Shown here: in pieces, positions 36,590 to 46,411 of the stretch | Position numbering within the stretch: the stretch's first letter is position 1 | Layout of the letters: every line of letters begins with the position of its first letter | Origin: an uncultured Legionellales bacterium | Lineage (GTDB): Bacteria; Pseudomonadota; Gammaproteobacteria; UBA1113 | Direction of reading: 5' to 3' | Assembly: GCA_945957175.1 (NCBI GenBank) | Contig: CAMFJL010000004.1 | Coordinates: 61,374 to 125,373, forward strand | Length of the DNA stretch: 64,000 bases | The notes under the pieces: generated by a model | The model's input: only the letters and a program-made list of their open reading frames with translations | Database searches by the model: none | What the model was told of the DNA's origin: nothing | Translations under genes and position numbers: made by a program

Positions 36590-36928
36590 TTATTTTTTAA
36601 GGTGATTTGCCCGCCATTGAAGATAACAAGCGCCCCAAGCTTCAAGCTCCGTCAAAATAGGTTTAAGTGCAAAACCTATATCCGTTAAGTCATACTCAAC
36701 TTTCGGCGGTACCTGTGGGTAAACCGTACGACGAACAAGCCCGTCCGATTCGAGCTCACGCAATTGATTCGTTAACATACGCTGAGTCACTTCAGGCATC
36801 AGCCGACGCAGCTCATTAAAACGCTTAGTACCACCCATCAAATAATGAATAATAAGCGTTTTCCATTTACCCGAAAGTAATACCAAAATCACACCCACAG
36901 GACAGGTTAATGCTGGCGTTTTACTCAT
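36590..36928 (-). CDS. HxlR-family transcriptional regulator
   Basis: This 112-aa winged-helix protein shows the HxlR pattern CPVGVILVLLSGKWKTLII, then KRFNELRRLMPEVTQRMLTNQLRELESDGLV and YPQVPPKVEYDLTDIGFAL. A Cys at about position 9-10 is in the place used by some members to sense thiol-reactive compounds. It is divergent from a DHA2 drug-efflux gene, so it probably represses it through the 120-base shared region. Confidence 0.9.
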   Translation of the reverse strand: MSKTPALTCPVGVILVLLSGKWKTLIIHYLMGGTKRFNELRRLMPEVTQRMLTNQLRELESDGLVRRTVYPQVPPKVEYDLTDIGFALKPILTELEAWGACYLQWRANHLKK

Positions 36929-37050
36929 GATTGAAAGATATTCTTACAGTATACATATTATCACTATAGCACATTTATGTGCGTACTTGATAAAAAGTAT
37001 AGTATATATCATAATGTGTATTATTTAAACAAATTCATTTGGAGCACACG
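36929..37050. promoter_or_regulatory. Divergent promoter region between hxlR-like and MFS genes
   Basis: This AT-rich region contains TTGATA (36987-36992), a 17-base spacer and CATAAT (37010-37015) reading toward the MFS gene. It also has inverted repeats such as GCACATTTATGTGC (36969-36982) and several GTATA/TATAC boxes that could be operator sites for the HxlR protein. Confidence 0.5.
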
Positions 37051-38445
37051 ATGACAACACAATCGAGCTTACATCCCTGGTGGGTACTTATCGGCATTGG
37101 TATTGCGAGCTTTTTAGGATGTCTTGATTTTACTATTGTAAACACCGCATTACCCGCCATTGAAACCAGCCTAAACGCCACCGTCACTGAGCTGCAATGG
37201 GTCGTTAACCTATTTATTCTCGCTTTATCATCGTTTATGGTGATTATGGGTCGATTGGCTGATTTATATGGACGAAGACGCATACTCTATATAGGTATGC
37301 TAAGTTTTGGCTTTGCATCGCTATTAGCTGGTCTTGCTAGCGACATCCATTGGCTATTGCTATGGCGTTTCATTCAAGGCATAGCTTGTGCAGTGCTCTA
37401 TACCGCATCGGGAGCCATTGTGACTGATGCATTTCCACCAGAGACTCGAGGCAAAGCCATGGGTATTTTCTTTGGTATTAGTTTCACCGGCTTAGCTGCA
37501 GGCCCAGTCATTGGCGGTCTCTTGGTCGCGTTACTTGATTGGCGCTGGGTATTTTTTGTCAATGTGCCGCTCATCATTGTAAGCTTTATCATATGTTTAC
37601 GTTATGTCAGAGAGTCAAAGGATTTAGCAGCCACGCACAAAATTGATTACATAGGCATGTTATTGTTGATGCTTGGCTTAAGTGCACTTGTTTACGCCAT
37701 TACACAAGCAAATATTTGGGGCTGGGGCTCAGCGCTTACCTTGGGTTTCTTAGCCAGCTCGTTAGTATTATTAAGTTTATTTTATTACGTTGAATCGATA
37801 GTGTCTGCCCCTATCATTAAATTTCAGCTTTTATTTAACCGTTCTTTTTTTGCCAGCATTATTGGTACATTTTTTGTTGCATTCTTTTATTGTTTAGCTT
37901 TTTTCCTTATGCCTTTATATCTTGGCAGCATTCGTCATGAAAGTGACTTTACTATAGGGCTCATGTTACTACCCACAACCATCGCTGTTGCAGTGATATC
38001 ACCGATCATAGGTCATGTTGTTGATAAAATTGGCGCATATAAACCCATGCTTATCGGCTTCTTATTGTTTATGATCTCTGCCATCTTACAAAGTCATTTA
38101 TCTGCTAGCAGTACATTGATACATGTATTTGCTGCTTTTATCACGATGGGTATCGCCTGGGGCATGATTATTGGTCCAGCTACAACACTTGCGGTCAGTG
38201 CATTACCGCCAAGTGCCAGTGCTTTAGCCATGGGTACGTCGTGGACTTTGCATAATATAGGTGGTGTCTTTGGTTTAGGATTAGGTTTAGCTATTTACCA
38301 CGCACGCTCTGGTCCACAACAGGCCTTTTTAGCAGGTTATCATGGCGCGATGCTTCTCTTGGTTGCCAGTTCTTTATTGGCTTTTGTACTTATCGCTTAT
38401 GCGCTCAAGAGCCGAGTCCAAGTAACTGCTGCTCTAGACGAATAA
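37051..38445 (+). CDS. DHA2-family MFS drug efflux transporter (EmrB/QacA type)
   Basis: This inner-membrane protein of about 464 aa has 14 predicted helices. The start is ATG 37051, six bases after GGAG; an upstream TTG is discounted. Motifs: [17 protein letters not shown] (motif D1), [17 protein letters not shown] (motif A) and [21 protein letters not shown] (motif C, antiporter). It probably exports drugs or toxic compounds with proton exchange. No membrane-fusion partner is adjacent. Its 3' end overlaps convergent uvrB by 41 bases. Confidence 0.9.
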   Translation: MTTQSSLHPWWVLIGIGIASFLGCLDFTIVNTALPAIETSLNATVTELQWVVNLFILALSSFMVIMGRLADLYGRRRILYIGMLSFGFASLLAGLASDIHWLLLWRFIQGIACAVLYTASGAIVTDAFPPETRGKAMGIFFGISFTGLAAGPVIGGLLVALLDWRWVFFVNVPLIIVSFIICLRYVRESKDLAATHKIDYIGMLLLMLGLSALVYAITQANIWGWGSALTLGFLASSLVLLSLFYYVESIVSAPIIKFQLLFNRSFFASIIGTFFVAFFYCLAFFLMPLYLGSIRHESDFTIGLMLLPTTIAVAVISPIIGHVVDKIGAYKPMLIGFLLFMISAILQSHLSASSTLIHVFAAFITMGIAWGMIIGPATTLAVSALPPSASALAMGTSWTLHNIGGVFGLGLGLAIYHARSGPQQAFLAGYHGAMLLLVASSLLAFVLIAYALKSRVQVTAALDE

Positions 38446-40438
38446 TATCGTCTCGCACAGCGGCCGCTTGCTCAAAGGCTAATTCATCCGCAAATTTACG
38501 CATTTGTTTTTCTAATAGGCGAATTTGTTTACCTAACTGCTCCGGCGATGCCGAAACAGCAGCTTGTTGCTTGGCTGTTGCAAGATAACGCACAGGCGAA
38601 GGCTGCTCTACCAATTGACCGCGCTCTAAAACATCTGTGATAGCCCTGGTTGTGCTTTGCGGCGTAATACCATGAGCTTGATTGTATGTCTCTTGCTTAT
38701 GACGACGACGTTCGGTTTCATCGATAGCTCGACGCATAGAGTCTGTTACTTTATCCGCATATAAAATCGCTGTACCGTTGACATGACGTGCAGCGCGCCC
38801 CATTGTTTGAATCAATGAACGATCCGAGCGTAAAAAACCTTCTTTGTCTGCATCCAAAATAGCAATCAGCGATACTTCCGGCATATCTAAACCTTCTCGC
38901 AGTAAATTAATACCGACTAACACGTCAAATTTGCCAAGACGCAAATCTTGAATAATTTCAACTCGCTCTACTGTGTCAACATCTGAATGTAAATAACGGG
39001 TTTTAATACCATGCTCATTTAAATAATCCGTTAAATCTTCAGCCATCCGTTTAGTAAGCGTTGTGACTAATACTCGTTCATTCACATCACGGCGACATTT
39101 TGCTTCATGCAATAAATCATCGACTTGACGACTGACGGGTCTAATATCGATAATAGGATCTAATAACCCTGTTGGACGCACCACTTGCTCCGCCACACTA
39201 CCTGATAAATCTAACTCATAATCGCCTGGGGTTGCTGAAACAAAAATGGTTTGAGGCGAACGCTCGACAAATTCTTCAAACATCAGCGGACGATTGTCTA
39301 AGGCTGAAGGTAAACGAAAGCCATACGCCACTAAAGTTTCTTTACGTGAACGATCGCCGCGATACATGGCCCGCAATTGTGGAATTGTTACATGTGACTC
39401 ATCAATGATAAGCAAGCCATCTGCTGCTAAATAATCAAAAAGTGTGGGCGGCGGCTCACCGGCTTGCCGGCCCGAGAGATACCTGGAATAATTCTCAATA
39501 CCATTACAATAACCAAGCTCTACTAACATTTCGATATCATATTGCGTTCGCTGCTCTAAACGTTGTGCTTCGACCAATTTATTTTGGTCTCGAAGTTCTG
39601 CTAATCGCACTTTTAATTCAGCTTTAATCGGATCGATAACTTGTAATACCCTGCTTCGTGGTGTGGCATAGTGCGTTTTAGGGTAAATCGTTACCCTTGA
39701 GAGTGATTGATGCACCGTACCAGTCAGCGGATCAAACAATAAAATGGCATCAACTTCTTCATCAAACAAGCTAATTCTTACAGCATCTTTGGCTGATTCT
39801 GCAGGAAAAATATCAATGGTATCGCCACGAACCCGGTAAGTTGCTCGGCGAAAATCGGTATCATTACGGGTATATTGTAATTCAGCTAGGCGTCTTAAGA
39901 TCGCGCGCTGATCAATGATATCACCTTTTTTGACGTGCAAAATCATACTCAGATAAGCATCAGGATCGCCAAGGCCATAAATCGCTGAAACCGTGGCAAC
40001 CACAATCACATCACGGCGTTCTAACATCGCTTTCGTTGCAGATAAACGCATCTGCTCGATATGCTCATTAATGGATGCATCTTTTTCAATATAGGTATCT
40101 GATGAAGGGACATAAGCTTCTGGCTGGTAATAATCATAATAAGAGACAAAGTACTCCACTGCATTATGTGGAAAAAAGGCCTTCATTTCACCATATAATT
40201 GCGCTGCCAAGGTTTTATTTGGTGCTAAAATAAGTGTTGGTCGCTTTGCCGCTTCAATGACATGTGCAGCCGTAAACGTTTTACCTGAGCCCGTTACACC
40301 CAATAGCGTTTGATAAGAAAGCCCAGCATTAACACCCTCAACAAGTGTCGCAATGGCTTGAGACTGGTCGCCCGCAGGTTGATAATGCGAGCTGACTTTC
40401 AATGGTGGATACGCGTCTTTCATGCTTGTCGATTTCAA
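38405..40438 (-). CDS. uvrB: Excinuclease ABC subunit B
   Basis: This 677-aa helicase-like subunit acts in nucleotide excision repair. Motifs in order: [17 protein letters not shown] (Walker A), the beta-hairpin [38 protein letters not shown] (DEAD-like), [31 protein letters not shown] and QTMGRAARH. The C-terminal UVR motif ([23 protein letters not shown]) binds UvrC. Length is standard. The last 41 bases overlap the convergent MFS gene. Confidence 0.97.
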   Translation of the reverse strand: MKSTSMKDAYPPLKVSSHYQPAGDQSQAIATLVEGVNAGLSYQTLLGVTGSGKTFTAAHVIEAAKRPTLILAPNKTLAAQLYGEMKAFFPHNAVEYFVSYYDYYQPEAYVPSSDTYIEKDASINEHIEQMRLSATKAMLERRDVIVVATVSAIYGLGDPDAYLSMILHVKKGDIIDQRAILRRLAELQYTRNDTDFRRATYRVRGDTIDIFPAESAKDAVRISLFDEEVDAILLFDPLTGTVHQSLSRVTIYPKTHYATPRSRVLQVIDPIKAELKVRLAELRDQNKLVEAQRLEQRTQYDIEMLVELGYCNGIENYSRYLSGRQAGEPPPTLFDYLAADGLLIIDESHVTIPQLRAMYRGDRSRKETLVAYGFRLPSALDNRPLMFEEFVERSPQTIFVSATPGDYELDLSGSVAEQVVRPTGLLDPIIDIRPVSRQVDDLLHEAKCRRDVNERVLVTTLTKRMAEDLTDYLNEHGIKTRYLHSDVDTVERVEIIQDLRLGKFDVLVGINLLREGLDMPEVSLIAILDADKEGFLRSDRSLIQTMGRAARHVNGTAILYADKVTDSMRRAIDETERRRHKQETYNQAHGITPQSTTRAITDVLERGQLVEQPSPVRYLATAKQQAAVSASPEQLGKQIRLLEKQMRKFADELAFEQAAAVRDDIIRLEQQLLGLGS

Positions 40439-40515
40439 TAAAGTAAGTGCACTATTGTAACAAATACCTAAAATAGTCGCCAGATAATGATATAATGCTG
40501 GTCTAGAGCCCTAAA

Positions 40516-40672
40516 TATACCCAATTAACTTCAAAATGTAAGTTTTTTCACTGAGGTATCCCCAATACCCTTCTCCTCTTTGCAGGAGAAGCTGGTCAAG
40601 GGCCGGATGGGGGGGTAATAAAGCTGTCGCGTAGCGATGACAAAACAGGCAGATTGAAAGACGACGGGTATA
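40516..40672 (-). repeat. Dispersed MITE-like repeat with well-preserved terminus
   Basis: The right end TTGAAAGACGACGGGTATA (40654-40672) is the exact complement of the left end seen at 11291. The other end (TATACCCAATTAACTTCAA) is diverged. The inside has TTCTCCTCTTTGCAGGAGAA and GTCGCGTAGCGATGAC hairpins. Confidence 0.75.
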
Positions 40673-40691
40673 GAATCTTTGGAGTTATGTG

Positions 40692-41876
40692 ATGATTGAC
40701 CTTGCTACACGCATGCACGCGATTAAACCCTCACCTACGTTCGCTATTGATACGCGTGCTAAAAAGCTGCAAGCAGCTGGTGGCGATATTATCAATTTAG
40801 GCGTAGGTGAGCCTGACTTTGATACACCACAATTTATTAAAGACGCGGCTACAAAAGCTTTGCGAGATGGATATACCCGTTATACGCCTGTCGCTGGCAT
40901 TTTAAGTTTGCGTGAAGCCATTGTGGCTAAATTTGCAAGAGATAACCAACTCCAATACTCACCGGAACAAATTTTAGTAAGCACCGGTGCTAAACAGTGT
41001 ATCTATAATGCTATTCAAGCACTGATAAATCCTGGGGATGAAGTCATTATTCCTGCACCCTATTGGGTTTCTTATCCCGATATGGTCCTCTTAGCCGAAG
41101 GCTCACCGGTGATTTTAAAGGCTGATATTTATCAACAATATAAAATATCTGCTGAACAATTAGCACAAGCTATCACCCCTAAAACAAAAATGGTCATTTT
41201 AAATAGTCCGAATAATCCTTCGGGCATGGTCTATAGTCGTGAAGAATTAGCAGATCTCGCTCAAGTATTACTTGCACATCCTAATATTGTTATTTTGACT
41301 GACGACATTTATGAGCCCATTCTATGGACCGGACAGCCTTTCGTGAATATTGTTAATGCTTGTCCTGATTTATTTGATAGAACACTGGTTGTTAATGGCG
41401 CTTCAAAAGCCTATGCAATGACAGGTTGGCGCATGGGTTATGTGGCTGGCGATGTTGCGCTCATTAACGCCATGGCAACGATGCAATCTCAAAGTACTTC
41501 AAATACCAATACCATCACGCAATATGCTATGCTTGCAGCACTCACGGGCGATCAACAATGTGTGAAAGATATGACAAATGCTTATTATGAACGTCAACAA
41601 ATTGTTCACAATGGTCTCAAGCGAATGCCCGGTTTTTACTGCTTGCCCAGCCAAGGCACTTTTTATAGCTTACCGGATGCTTCTGAGTATTTAAGCCAGC
41701 ATCCCGATATTGGTGACGATCTTAACTTAGCTGAGTTATTATTAACAAAAGCGGGAGTTGCACTGGTACCAGGTTCCGCTTTCGGTGCACCAGGGACCAT
41801 TCGACTGTCCTATGCTGCAAGTGTTCATACGCTTAAAGATGCTCTGGAACGGATGTATGCGGTGTTAACAAATTAG
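40692..41876 (+). CDS. aspB: Aspartate aminotransferase (class I, AspB type)
   Basis: This PLP enzyme of about 394 aa interconverts aspartate/2-oxoglutarate and oxaloacetate/glutamate. The start is ATG 40692, seven bases after GGAG. Visible: NLGVGEPDFDTP, PAPYWVSYPDM, NSPNNPSGMVYS, and the PLP Lys in VNGASKAYAMTGWRMGYV (about 240). The C-terminal Arg for the substrate carboxylate is in IRLSYA. This is the I-gamma subgroup found in many bacteria; closely related specificities cannot be excluded. Confidence 0.9.
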   Translation: MIDLATRMHAIKPSPTFAIDTRAKKLQAAGGDIINLGVGEPDFDTPQFIKDAATKALRDGYTRYTPVAGILSLREAIVAKFARDNQLQYSPEQILVSTGAKQCIYNAIQALINPGDEVIIPAPYWVSYPDMVLLAEGSPVILKADIYQQYKISAEQLAQAITPKTKMVILNSPNNPSGMVYSREELADLAQVLLAHPNIVILTDDIYEPILWTGQPFVNIVNACPDLFDRTLVVNGASKAYAMTGWRMGYVAGDVALINAMATMQSQSTSNTNTITQYAMLAALTGDQQCVKDMTNAYYERQQIVHNGLKRMPGFYCLPSQGTFYSLPDASEYLSQHPDIGDDLNLAELLLTKAGVALVPGSAFGAPGTIRLSYAASVHTLKDALERMYAVLTN

Positions 41877-41960
41877 AACTGACTACACGCTTGCGGTGAA
41901 TGCCTGCATTTGAAACGTAAAGTACATATCAACGTTTTTCAATTTGAAAACGACTGGGAT

Positions 41961-41985
41961 AGAGGGGGACGCGTGTCGCCCCTCT
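41961..41985 (-). terminator. Hairpin downstream of rpsT
   Basis: AGAGGGG(C) and CCCCTCT pair around a GACACGCGTC core, 14-38 bases beyond the rpsT stop. On the minus strand a short TTTT follows after ten bases. It is a probable terminator. Confidence 0.5.
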
Positions 41986-41998
41986 GAGATAGTGCAGA

Positions 41999-42265
41999 TT
42001 ATGCAGTCAACGCTTTGATTTGACTCGTTAAACGGCTTTTATGACGGGCAGCTTTATTGCGATGAATAATACCCTTATTAACCATGCTATCAATCACTGG
42101 CAAAGCTTCAACATAAGCAGATTGCGCAAGTTCAGCATTTTTATCAGCTAACGCATATTTGACCTTCTTAATGTAGGTGCGAAAGTTTGAGCGCAGGCTG
42201 GCATTGTGTTGACGGCGCACTTCATTTTGACGCGCACGCTTCTTCGCGGATATTATATTAGCCAC
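41999..42265 (-). CDS. rpsT: 30S ribosomal protein S20
   Basis: This 88-aa basic protein begins MANIISAKKRARQNEVRRQHNAS and ends GIIHRNKAARHKSRLTSQIKAL, the standard S20 sequence. It binds the 5' domain of 16S rRNA. It has an AGGAGATATG ribosome site and stands alone, as in most gammaproteobacteria. A hairpin follows the gene. Confidence 0.97.
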   Translation of the reverse strand: MANIISAKKRARQNEVRRQHNASLRSNFRTYIKKVKYALADKNAELAQSAYVEALPVIDSMVNKGIIHRNKAARHKSRLTSQIKALTA

Positions 42266-42525
42266 AGAACATATCTCCTAAACAAAAAATTCGGTTGCGA
42301 CCGCTAGACACCTTGCCAAACAAAGTCCGACGACCGCCATAAGGCCATCTATGATGCCGATTTATTCTATTTTTGTCAAGCATTCAGTACTGATCTTTTT
42401 TAAAACGTCGGTATGATGAACAGCGCCTTAAAAGACTGCTTCTTTTTTTTAATAGTTCATTATTTGAACCATTAAAACGCGTGCGAGACTATAATTAAGA
42501 TGTGTCTACGAATAGGAGACATCAC

Positions 42526-43014
42526 ATGAAAAACCGCGTTTACCTGCATACTGCAGGTGCTCTGTGCATCATGGTTCTCATGGTGGTAGGATGTACTCAG
42601 GTTGTCGGTCCTCAACCTTATGGTGGAGGTACCTACGGTGTTGGTACTTATGGCGTAAGTCAAGGCTATTATACGACCCAACCCGTGTACGCCAACTATT
42701 ACCCTGCGCAACCTGTTTACACCAATTACGGCTATGCGCCCTATGGTTACTACACTGGCTACAATCCTGCAAATGCAATTGTACCAGGTCTAGTGGGCTT
42801 TGGTTTAGGAGCAGCATATGCGCATAACTATAATAATGGTTGGTATGGTTATCGTAATTATAACTATAACAATATCAATTATAGTTACGTGAATAATCAA
42901 CGCCGATGGGTAGGACCGCCACATTATTATGGCGGCTATCATGGTAACGGACCCATCATTGCACCGCACCATGTCGTTGTTCCCCAAAATTGGGGCGGCC
43001 GTTTCCACCGTTAA
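42526..43014 (+). CDS. Tyr/Gly/Asn-rich lipoprotein
   Basis: The start is ATG 42526 behind AGGAGAC, not the upstream GTG. The product has about 162 aa. The signal peptide ends with the lipobox MVVGC (Cys about 23), so it is probably lipidated. The mature part is low complexity: YGGGTYGVGTYG, repeated YYP/QPVY, a single hydrophobic AIVPGLVGFGLGAAYA stretch (glycine-zipper-like), and an Asn/Tyr-rich tail. Such proteins occur in cell envelopes of Legionellales-like bacteria, but I know no function. Confidence 0.75.
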   Translation: MKNRVYLHTAGALCIMVLMVVGCTQVVGPQPYGGGTYGVGTYGVSQGYYTTQPVYANYYPAQPVYTNYGYAPYGYYTGYNPANAIVPGLVGFGLGAAYAHNYNNGWYGYRNYNYNNINYSYVNNQRRWVGPPHYYGGYHGNGPIIAPHHVVVPQNWGGRFHR

Positions 43015-43126
43015 ATCGATAAGGATATCATTTTCACTCACTGGCCAAGATTGTTGACCGATGTTTTCTTGTGTAAAAAAAGATGAAGATAATGTAAAAT
43101 CGTCTGCCTATGCTCAAGTCACTCAG

Positions 43127-43245
43127 CATGCGAGTTTCTTGGTTTCATTCACATCTGTTTAAAAAAATGTCCCTCTCCCCTTGCGAGAGGAAGTGGCCAA
43201 AGGTCGGATGAGAGACATAAAACTATCGCGTAGTGATAACACGTT
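43127..43245 (-). repeat. Dispersed MITE-like repeat, tandem pair member 1
   Basis: CATGCGAGTTTCTTGGTTTCATTC end, then GTCCCTCTCCCCTTGCGAGAGG hairpin and ACTATCGCGTAGTGATAACACG. It lies directly beside a second copy in the same orientation. Confidence 0.65.
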
Positions 43246-43259
43246 TCATTCATAGCCAT

Positions 43260-43373
43260 TTAAAAATGCCCTTCTCCCCTTGCGGGAGAAGGTGGCCGAA
43301 GGCCGGATGAGGGGTAATAAAACCATCGCGTAGCGATGACAAAACGTGCATGTTGAAGAAACGCGATATATAC
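43260..43373 (-). repeat. Dispersed MITE-like repeat, tandem pair member 2
   Basis: It holds a near-consensus core: CCCTTCTCCCCTTGCGGGAG, GGTGGCCGAAGGCCGGATGA, ACCATCGCGTAGCGATGAC, then GCATGTTGAAGAAACGCGATA. It lies just upstream of ltaE and could affect its expression. Confidence 0.7.
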
Positions 43374-43397
43374 CTACATTGATAAAGGGGACAAACT

Positions 43398-44444
43398 ATG
43401 TTTACAGGCATCGACTTATCCAGCGACACTGTCACCAAACCAACGCAAGCCATGAAAGCTGCGATGATAGCAGCCCCGTTAGGCGACGAACAAAAAGATG
43501 AAGATCCCACAACGCGCTTACTTGAACAGCGTGTTGCTGAACAACTGGCTGTTGCTGATGCCGTTTTTTTGCCTTCTGCAACCATGGCAAACGAAATTGC
43601 TCTTCTATTGCTTGCGGAGCCAGGCAGTGAAGTGTTTGCTGCTGATAGCGCGCATATTTTCATGGCGGAATCAGGTGCACCCGCCATGTTAGCGCGTATC
43701 ATGTGTAAACCTATATCAACAACACAAGGTTTATTCACTCGCGAACAAATGCTATCGACTTATCATCAGGTCCATAGTCCTTATCGTCCTAAACCAACAC
43801 TGATTAGCATTGAAAATACAACAAACTTAGGTGGCGGTTTTGTATGGCCAACGCAAATGCTCAACGACATTCTCGTAACAGCTAATTCACTTCATTTAAA
43901 AAAACACTTAGATGGCGCACGATTATGTAATGCCAGCGTAGCATCCAACACCACACTTGCTGAGCTTGCGCAAGGATTTGATACCATCACGCTTTGTTTC
44001 TCAAAGGGGCTCGGCTGCCCTGTCGGCGCCGTACTTGCATTGCGTGATGCATCATTTAGACCTTTAGCCCGACATTACAAGCATATGTTAGGAGGCTCTA
44101 TGCGACAAAGTGGTATATTATCAGCAGCTTGTCTTTATGCGCTTGAGCATCATGTTACACGATTAGCAGATGATCACCATCATGCAACCATGCTTGCAGA
44201 GGGATTACAGGCATTTGATAAAAGTCTGCACTGTGTCAATGCCACGCCTCAAACCAATATCGTCATCTTCGATTGGATAGATAAAACGACATCTGCTGAT
44301 GTTTTTTACCAAAACTGTCTCGATAGCGGCGTGCGCTTCTCGCGTATTTCACCGACTCGTTTTCGTGCAGTCACCCATTTAGATATCCAGCCAAAAGCTA
44401 TTCAAGATACTTTGAATAGCTTGTCCAAGCTTTTAAGTCATTAG
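43398..44444 (+). CDS. ltaE: Low-specificity L-threonine aldolase
   Basis: This 348-aa PLP enzyme cleaves threonine/allo-threonine to glycine and acetaldehyde. The N-terminus DLSSDTVTKPTQAMKAAM and AAPLGDEQKDEDPTTRLLEQ is diagnostic. The Asp/Arg pair is in HLDGARLCNAS, and the PLP Lys is in TLCFSKGLGCPVGAVL (about 200). A GGGG-type ribosome site precedes ATG 43398. It is monocistronic. Confidence 0.93.
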   Translation: MFTGIDLSSDTVTKPTQAMKAAMIAAPLGDEQKDEDPTTRLLEQRVAEQLAVADAVFLPSATMANEIALLLLAEPGSEVFAADSAHIFMAESGAPAMLARIMCKPISTTQGLFTREQMLSTYHQVHSPYRPKPTLISIENTTNLGGGFVWPTQMLNDILVTANSLHLKKHLDGARLCNASVASNTTLAELAQGFDTITLCFSKGLGCPVGAVLALRDASFRPLARHYKHMLGGSMRQSGILSAACLYALEHHVTRLADDHHHATMLAEGLQAFDKSLHCVNATPQTNIVIFDWIDKTTSADVFYQNCLDSGVRFSRISPTRFRAVTHLDIQPKAIQDTLNSLSKLLSH

Positions 44445-44641
44445 CACGCATCTGCGCTTGCTACCTGTGAGCGCAGGAAATCTGACGGTCGTATCCTTAT
44501 ACCATCATGCAACCACAACAAGCATTTTATGAATGACATGGGGTGCGCTTTAACCTCAGACCCAATACTTAAGTATTCAGCCGACTTGTCTATGGCATCC
44601 AAATACCATTACTATTCTTTAAGTACTTTATTTTTAATAAT

Positions 44642-45538
44642 ATGATGGATTATGACATGAGTCCTGAGCAAACCGCTATTGTTGCCGCGCTGCAAGCTTT
44701 TATCGCTAACCCAAGCAGCCGTCCCCTATGTGTAGACCCAGATGGGCTAGCCAATATTTGGCGCTTTATGGTACTTCATTATCCTCATCGACTTCATCAA
44801 GATATCGTCGATTTAACCGACTTTGATTTTGGCGCAACCCAGTGGTATCGCATACGAAGCTATCAACCTGGTCGAGAAGAAAGTGCTATTCAATTTCATC
44901 GCAGCCGCTTTCTTGGTAGCGTGTTTGAAGATTCTGATCTACGGCGAAGTGATTTCTCAAACGCTTTTTTGCAGCATTTCACTGTAAAAAAATCAAATCT
45001 GATGCAATGCAATTTTCACAGTGCAACATATGCTGGTGCTATCCTGTGGCAGGACAGTACACTTACCGATATCGATGCGATTTCTTACCAACTTTCTTCC
45101 GCAAAATTACATGAAACTGCCACAAGAAATATCACATTTCAGTGTTGTCAATTTTTCATATTTTCGCGCAGTAACAACCTAAATGAACAAGGCTTACCGA
45201 GTCTTACTTCTTTGCAAAATACGACGATGGTTGCCCCCTGGATGACCGGTATCGCACCGTTATGCAACGCGCCTTGGTACCAGACGCTTTGTCGGTTTTT
45301 TACTGAACGGGGTGTCTCTCTATGGTATCCACCCTATTTTTGTGATGACAGTTCAAGCTCAAACGATTGTCCCAGAACAAGCCCACCCAATTATACGATA
45401 AGTACGGCTAAACAACTGCTTGCGACTAAGCAACCCATCACGGTTTCACGACGCATCCGCTCGCAATATAGTGCCTTAACGATAGAAGCGATCATGGAAA
45501 CCAGCCCATCTCAAAAACTGCGAAGCGTGTCATCATGA
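44642..45538 (+). CDS. Pentapeptide-repeat-like protein
   Basis: This 298-aa protein has a degenerate series of A/C/S-x-F/L-x-x pentapeptides about 85-175 (RSRFLGSVFEDSDLRRSDFS and SNLMQCNFHSATYAGAILWQ among them), which would fold as a short right-handed beta-helix. The N-terminal 60 residues and C-terminal 110 residues are not repetitive. It has no signal peptide. Such proteins occur as gyrase protectors and as exported effectors; nothing here decides between them. It stands alone. Confidence 0.65.
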   Translation: MMDYDMSPEQTAIVAALQAFIANPSSRPLCVDPDGLANIWRFMVLHYPHRLHQDIVDLTDFDFGATQWYRIRSYQPGREESAIQFHRSRFLGSVFEDSDLRRSDFSNAFLQHFTVKKSNLMQCNFHSATYAGAILWQDSTLTDIDAISYQLSSAKLHETATRNITFQCCQFFIFSRSNNLNEQGLPSLTSLQNTTMVAPWMTGIAPLCNAPWYQTLCRFFTERGVSLWYPPYFCDDSSSSNDCPRTSPPNYTISTAKQLLATKQPITVSRRIRSQYSALTIEAIMETSPSQKLRSVSS

Positions 45539-45606
45539 CTTCCAGACAAAGCCTTGTGATTTATGCCTGAATGTAGCGGTACGGCGTGCCGTGCCCTTTA
45601 AAACTT

Positions 45607-46329
45607 TTAGGCTTGTGAATCACCTTCCATCACTTGATTGACGCTGCTTCTTAATTGAAACGGGTTAAAATTCGTATGGGTATCATAGGGATCTAAATTT
45701 TCGATACGCTTTAATTGTTTAACCACCAACGACGCTGGATAAGCAATAATCGTGCCATACACCATTTTGACAGACCATACACTTAATGTAATCATGATGT
45801 ATTCATGAAAAGAAATTACGCCCATATAAACAATAAAGCCACAGACGATGCTAAATACAGCTTCACCGACAGCAGCCGCGCCTATGCTACGTAGTGAAAA
45901 ATACCGACCTTTTGTTTTAATTTTCCATTTAGCGATAAGCATAGTATTGGCAAAATCACTCACTAAAAGCCCTAATGCATATCCCAGAAACACCTTAATA
46001 TCATGAGAAAAAACGGCGTTAAATGTCACTGCCGCTGCCATATGCCCACTTGCAGGTGGTAATGCCACAATAACTGCAATGGCGGATGCAAGCACTGTCA
46101 AGCAAAGCCATTTAAGCCAGATAGCCTGACGTGCATATGTATAACCATAAACTTCAGCAATGATATCATCAAATATATATGCGAGAGGGAAAAGCACAAC
46201 GCCACCTGGTAATGTTAACAATCCAAGCTGCCAAATTTTGTAAGGTGTTAAATAAGACACAATAAGACAAGTCACAGAAAGCGCAACGATCAATGGAAAA
46301 AATGTATAGGTCGCTGGACGTGAATGCAT
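45607..46329 (-). CDS. yhhQ: Queuosine precursor transporter
   Basis: This 240-aa inner-membrane protein has about six helices of the VUT/YhhQ family. The family motif is PLAYIFDDIIAEVYGYTYARQAIWL (about 47-71), and SDFANTMLIAKWKIKTKGRYFSLRSIGAAAVGEAVFS follows in mid-protein. It imports preQ0/preQ1 for queuosine tRNA modification. No queuosine synthesis genes lie nearby. Confidence 0.9.
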   Translation of the reverse strand: MHSRPATYTFFPLIVALSVTCLIVSYLTPYKIWQLGLLTLPGGVVLFPLAYIFDDIIAEVYGYTYARQAIWLKWLCLTVLASAIAVIVALPPASGHMAAAVTFNAVFSHDIKVFLGYALGLLVSDFANTMLIAKWKIKTKGRYFSLRSIGAAAVGEAVFSIVCGFIVYMGVISFHEYIMITLSVWSVKMVYGTIIAYPASLVVKQLKRIENLDPYDTHTNFNPFQLRSSVNQVMEGDSQA

Positions 46330-46411
46330 ATGAGCACCTATGTTTTATATTTACTAAACACTGACATCATGCAAAGTAGCATTCTACATGATTTTCATGA
46401 CGATACGAAAG

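Noticed and set aside
43127..43373. CRISPR array suggested by two similar units in a row
   Set aside because: The units are about 115 bases with internal hairpins and are two copies of the dispersed repeat; no regular short repeat/spacer pattern exists.
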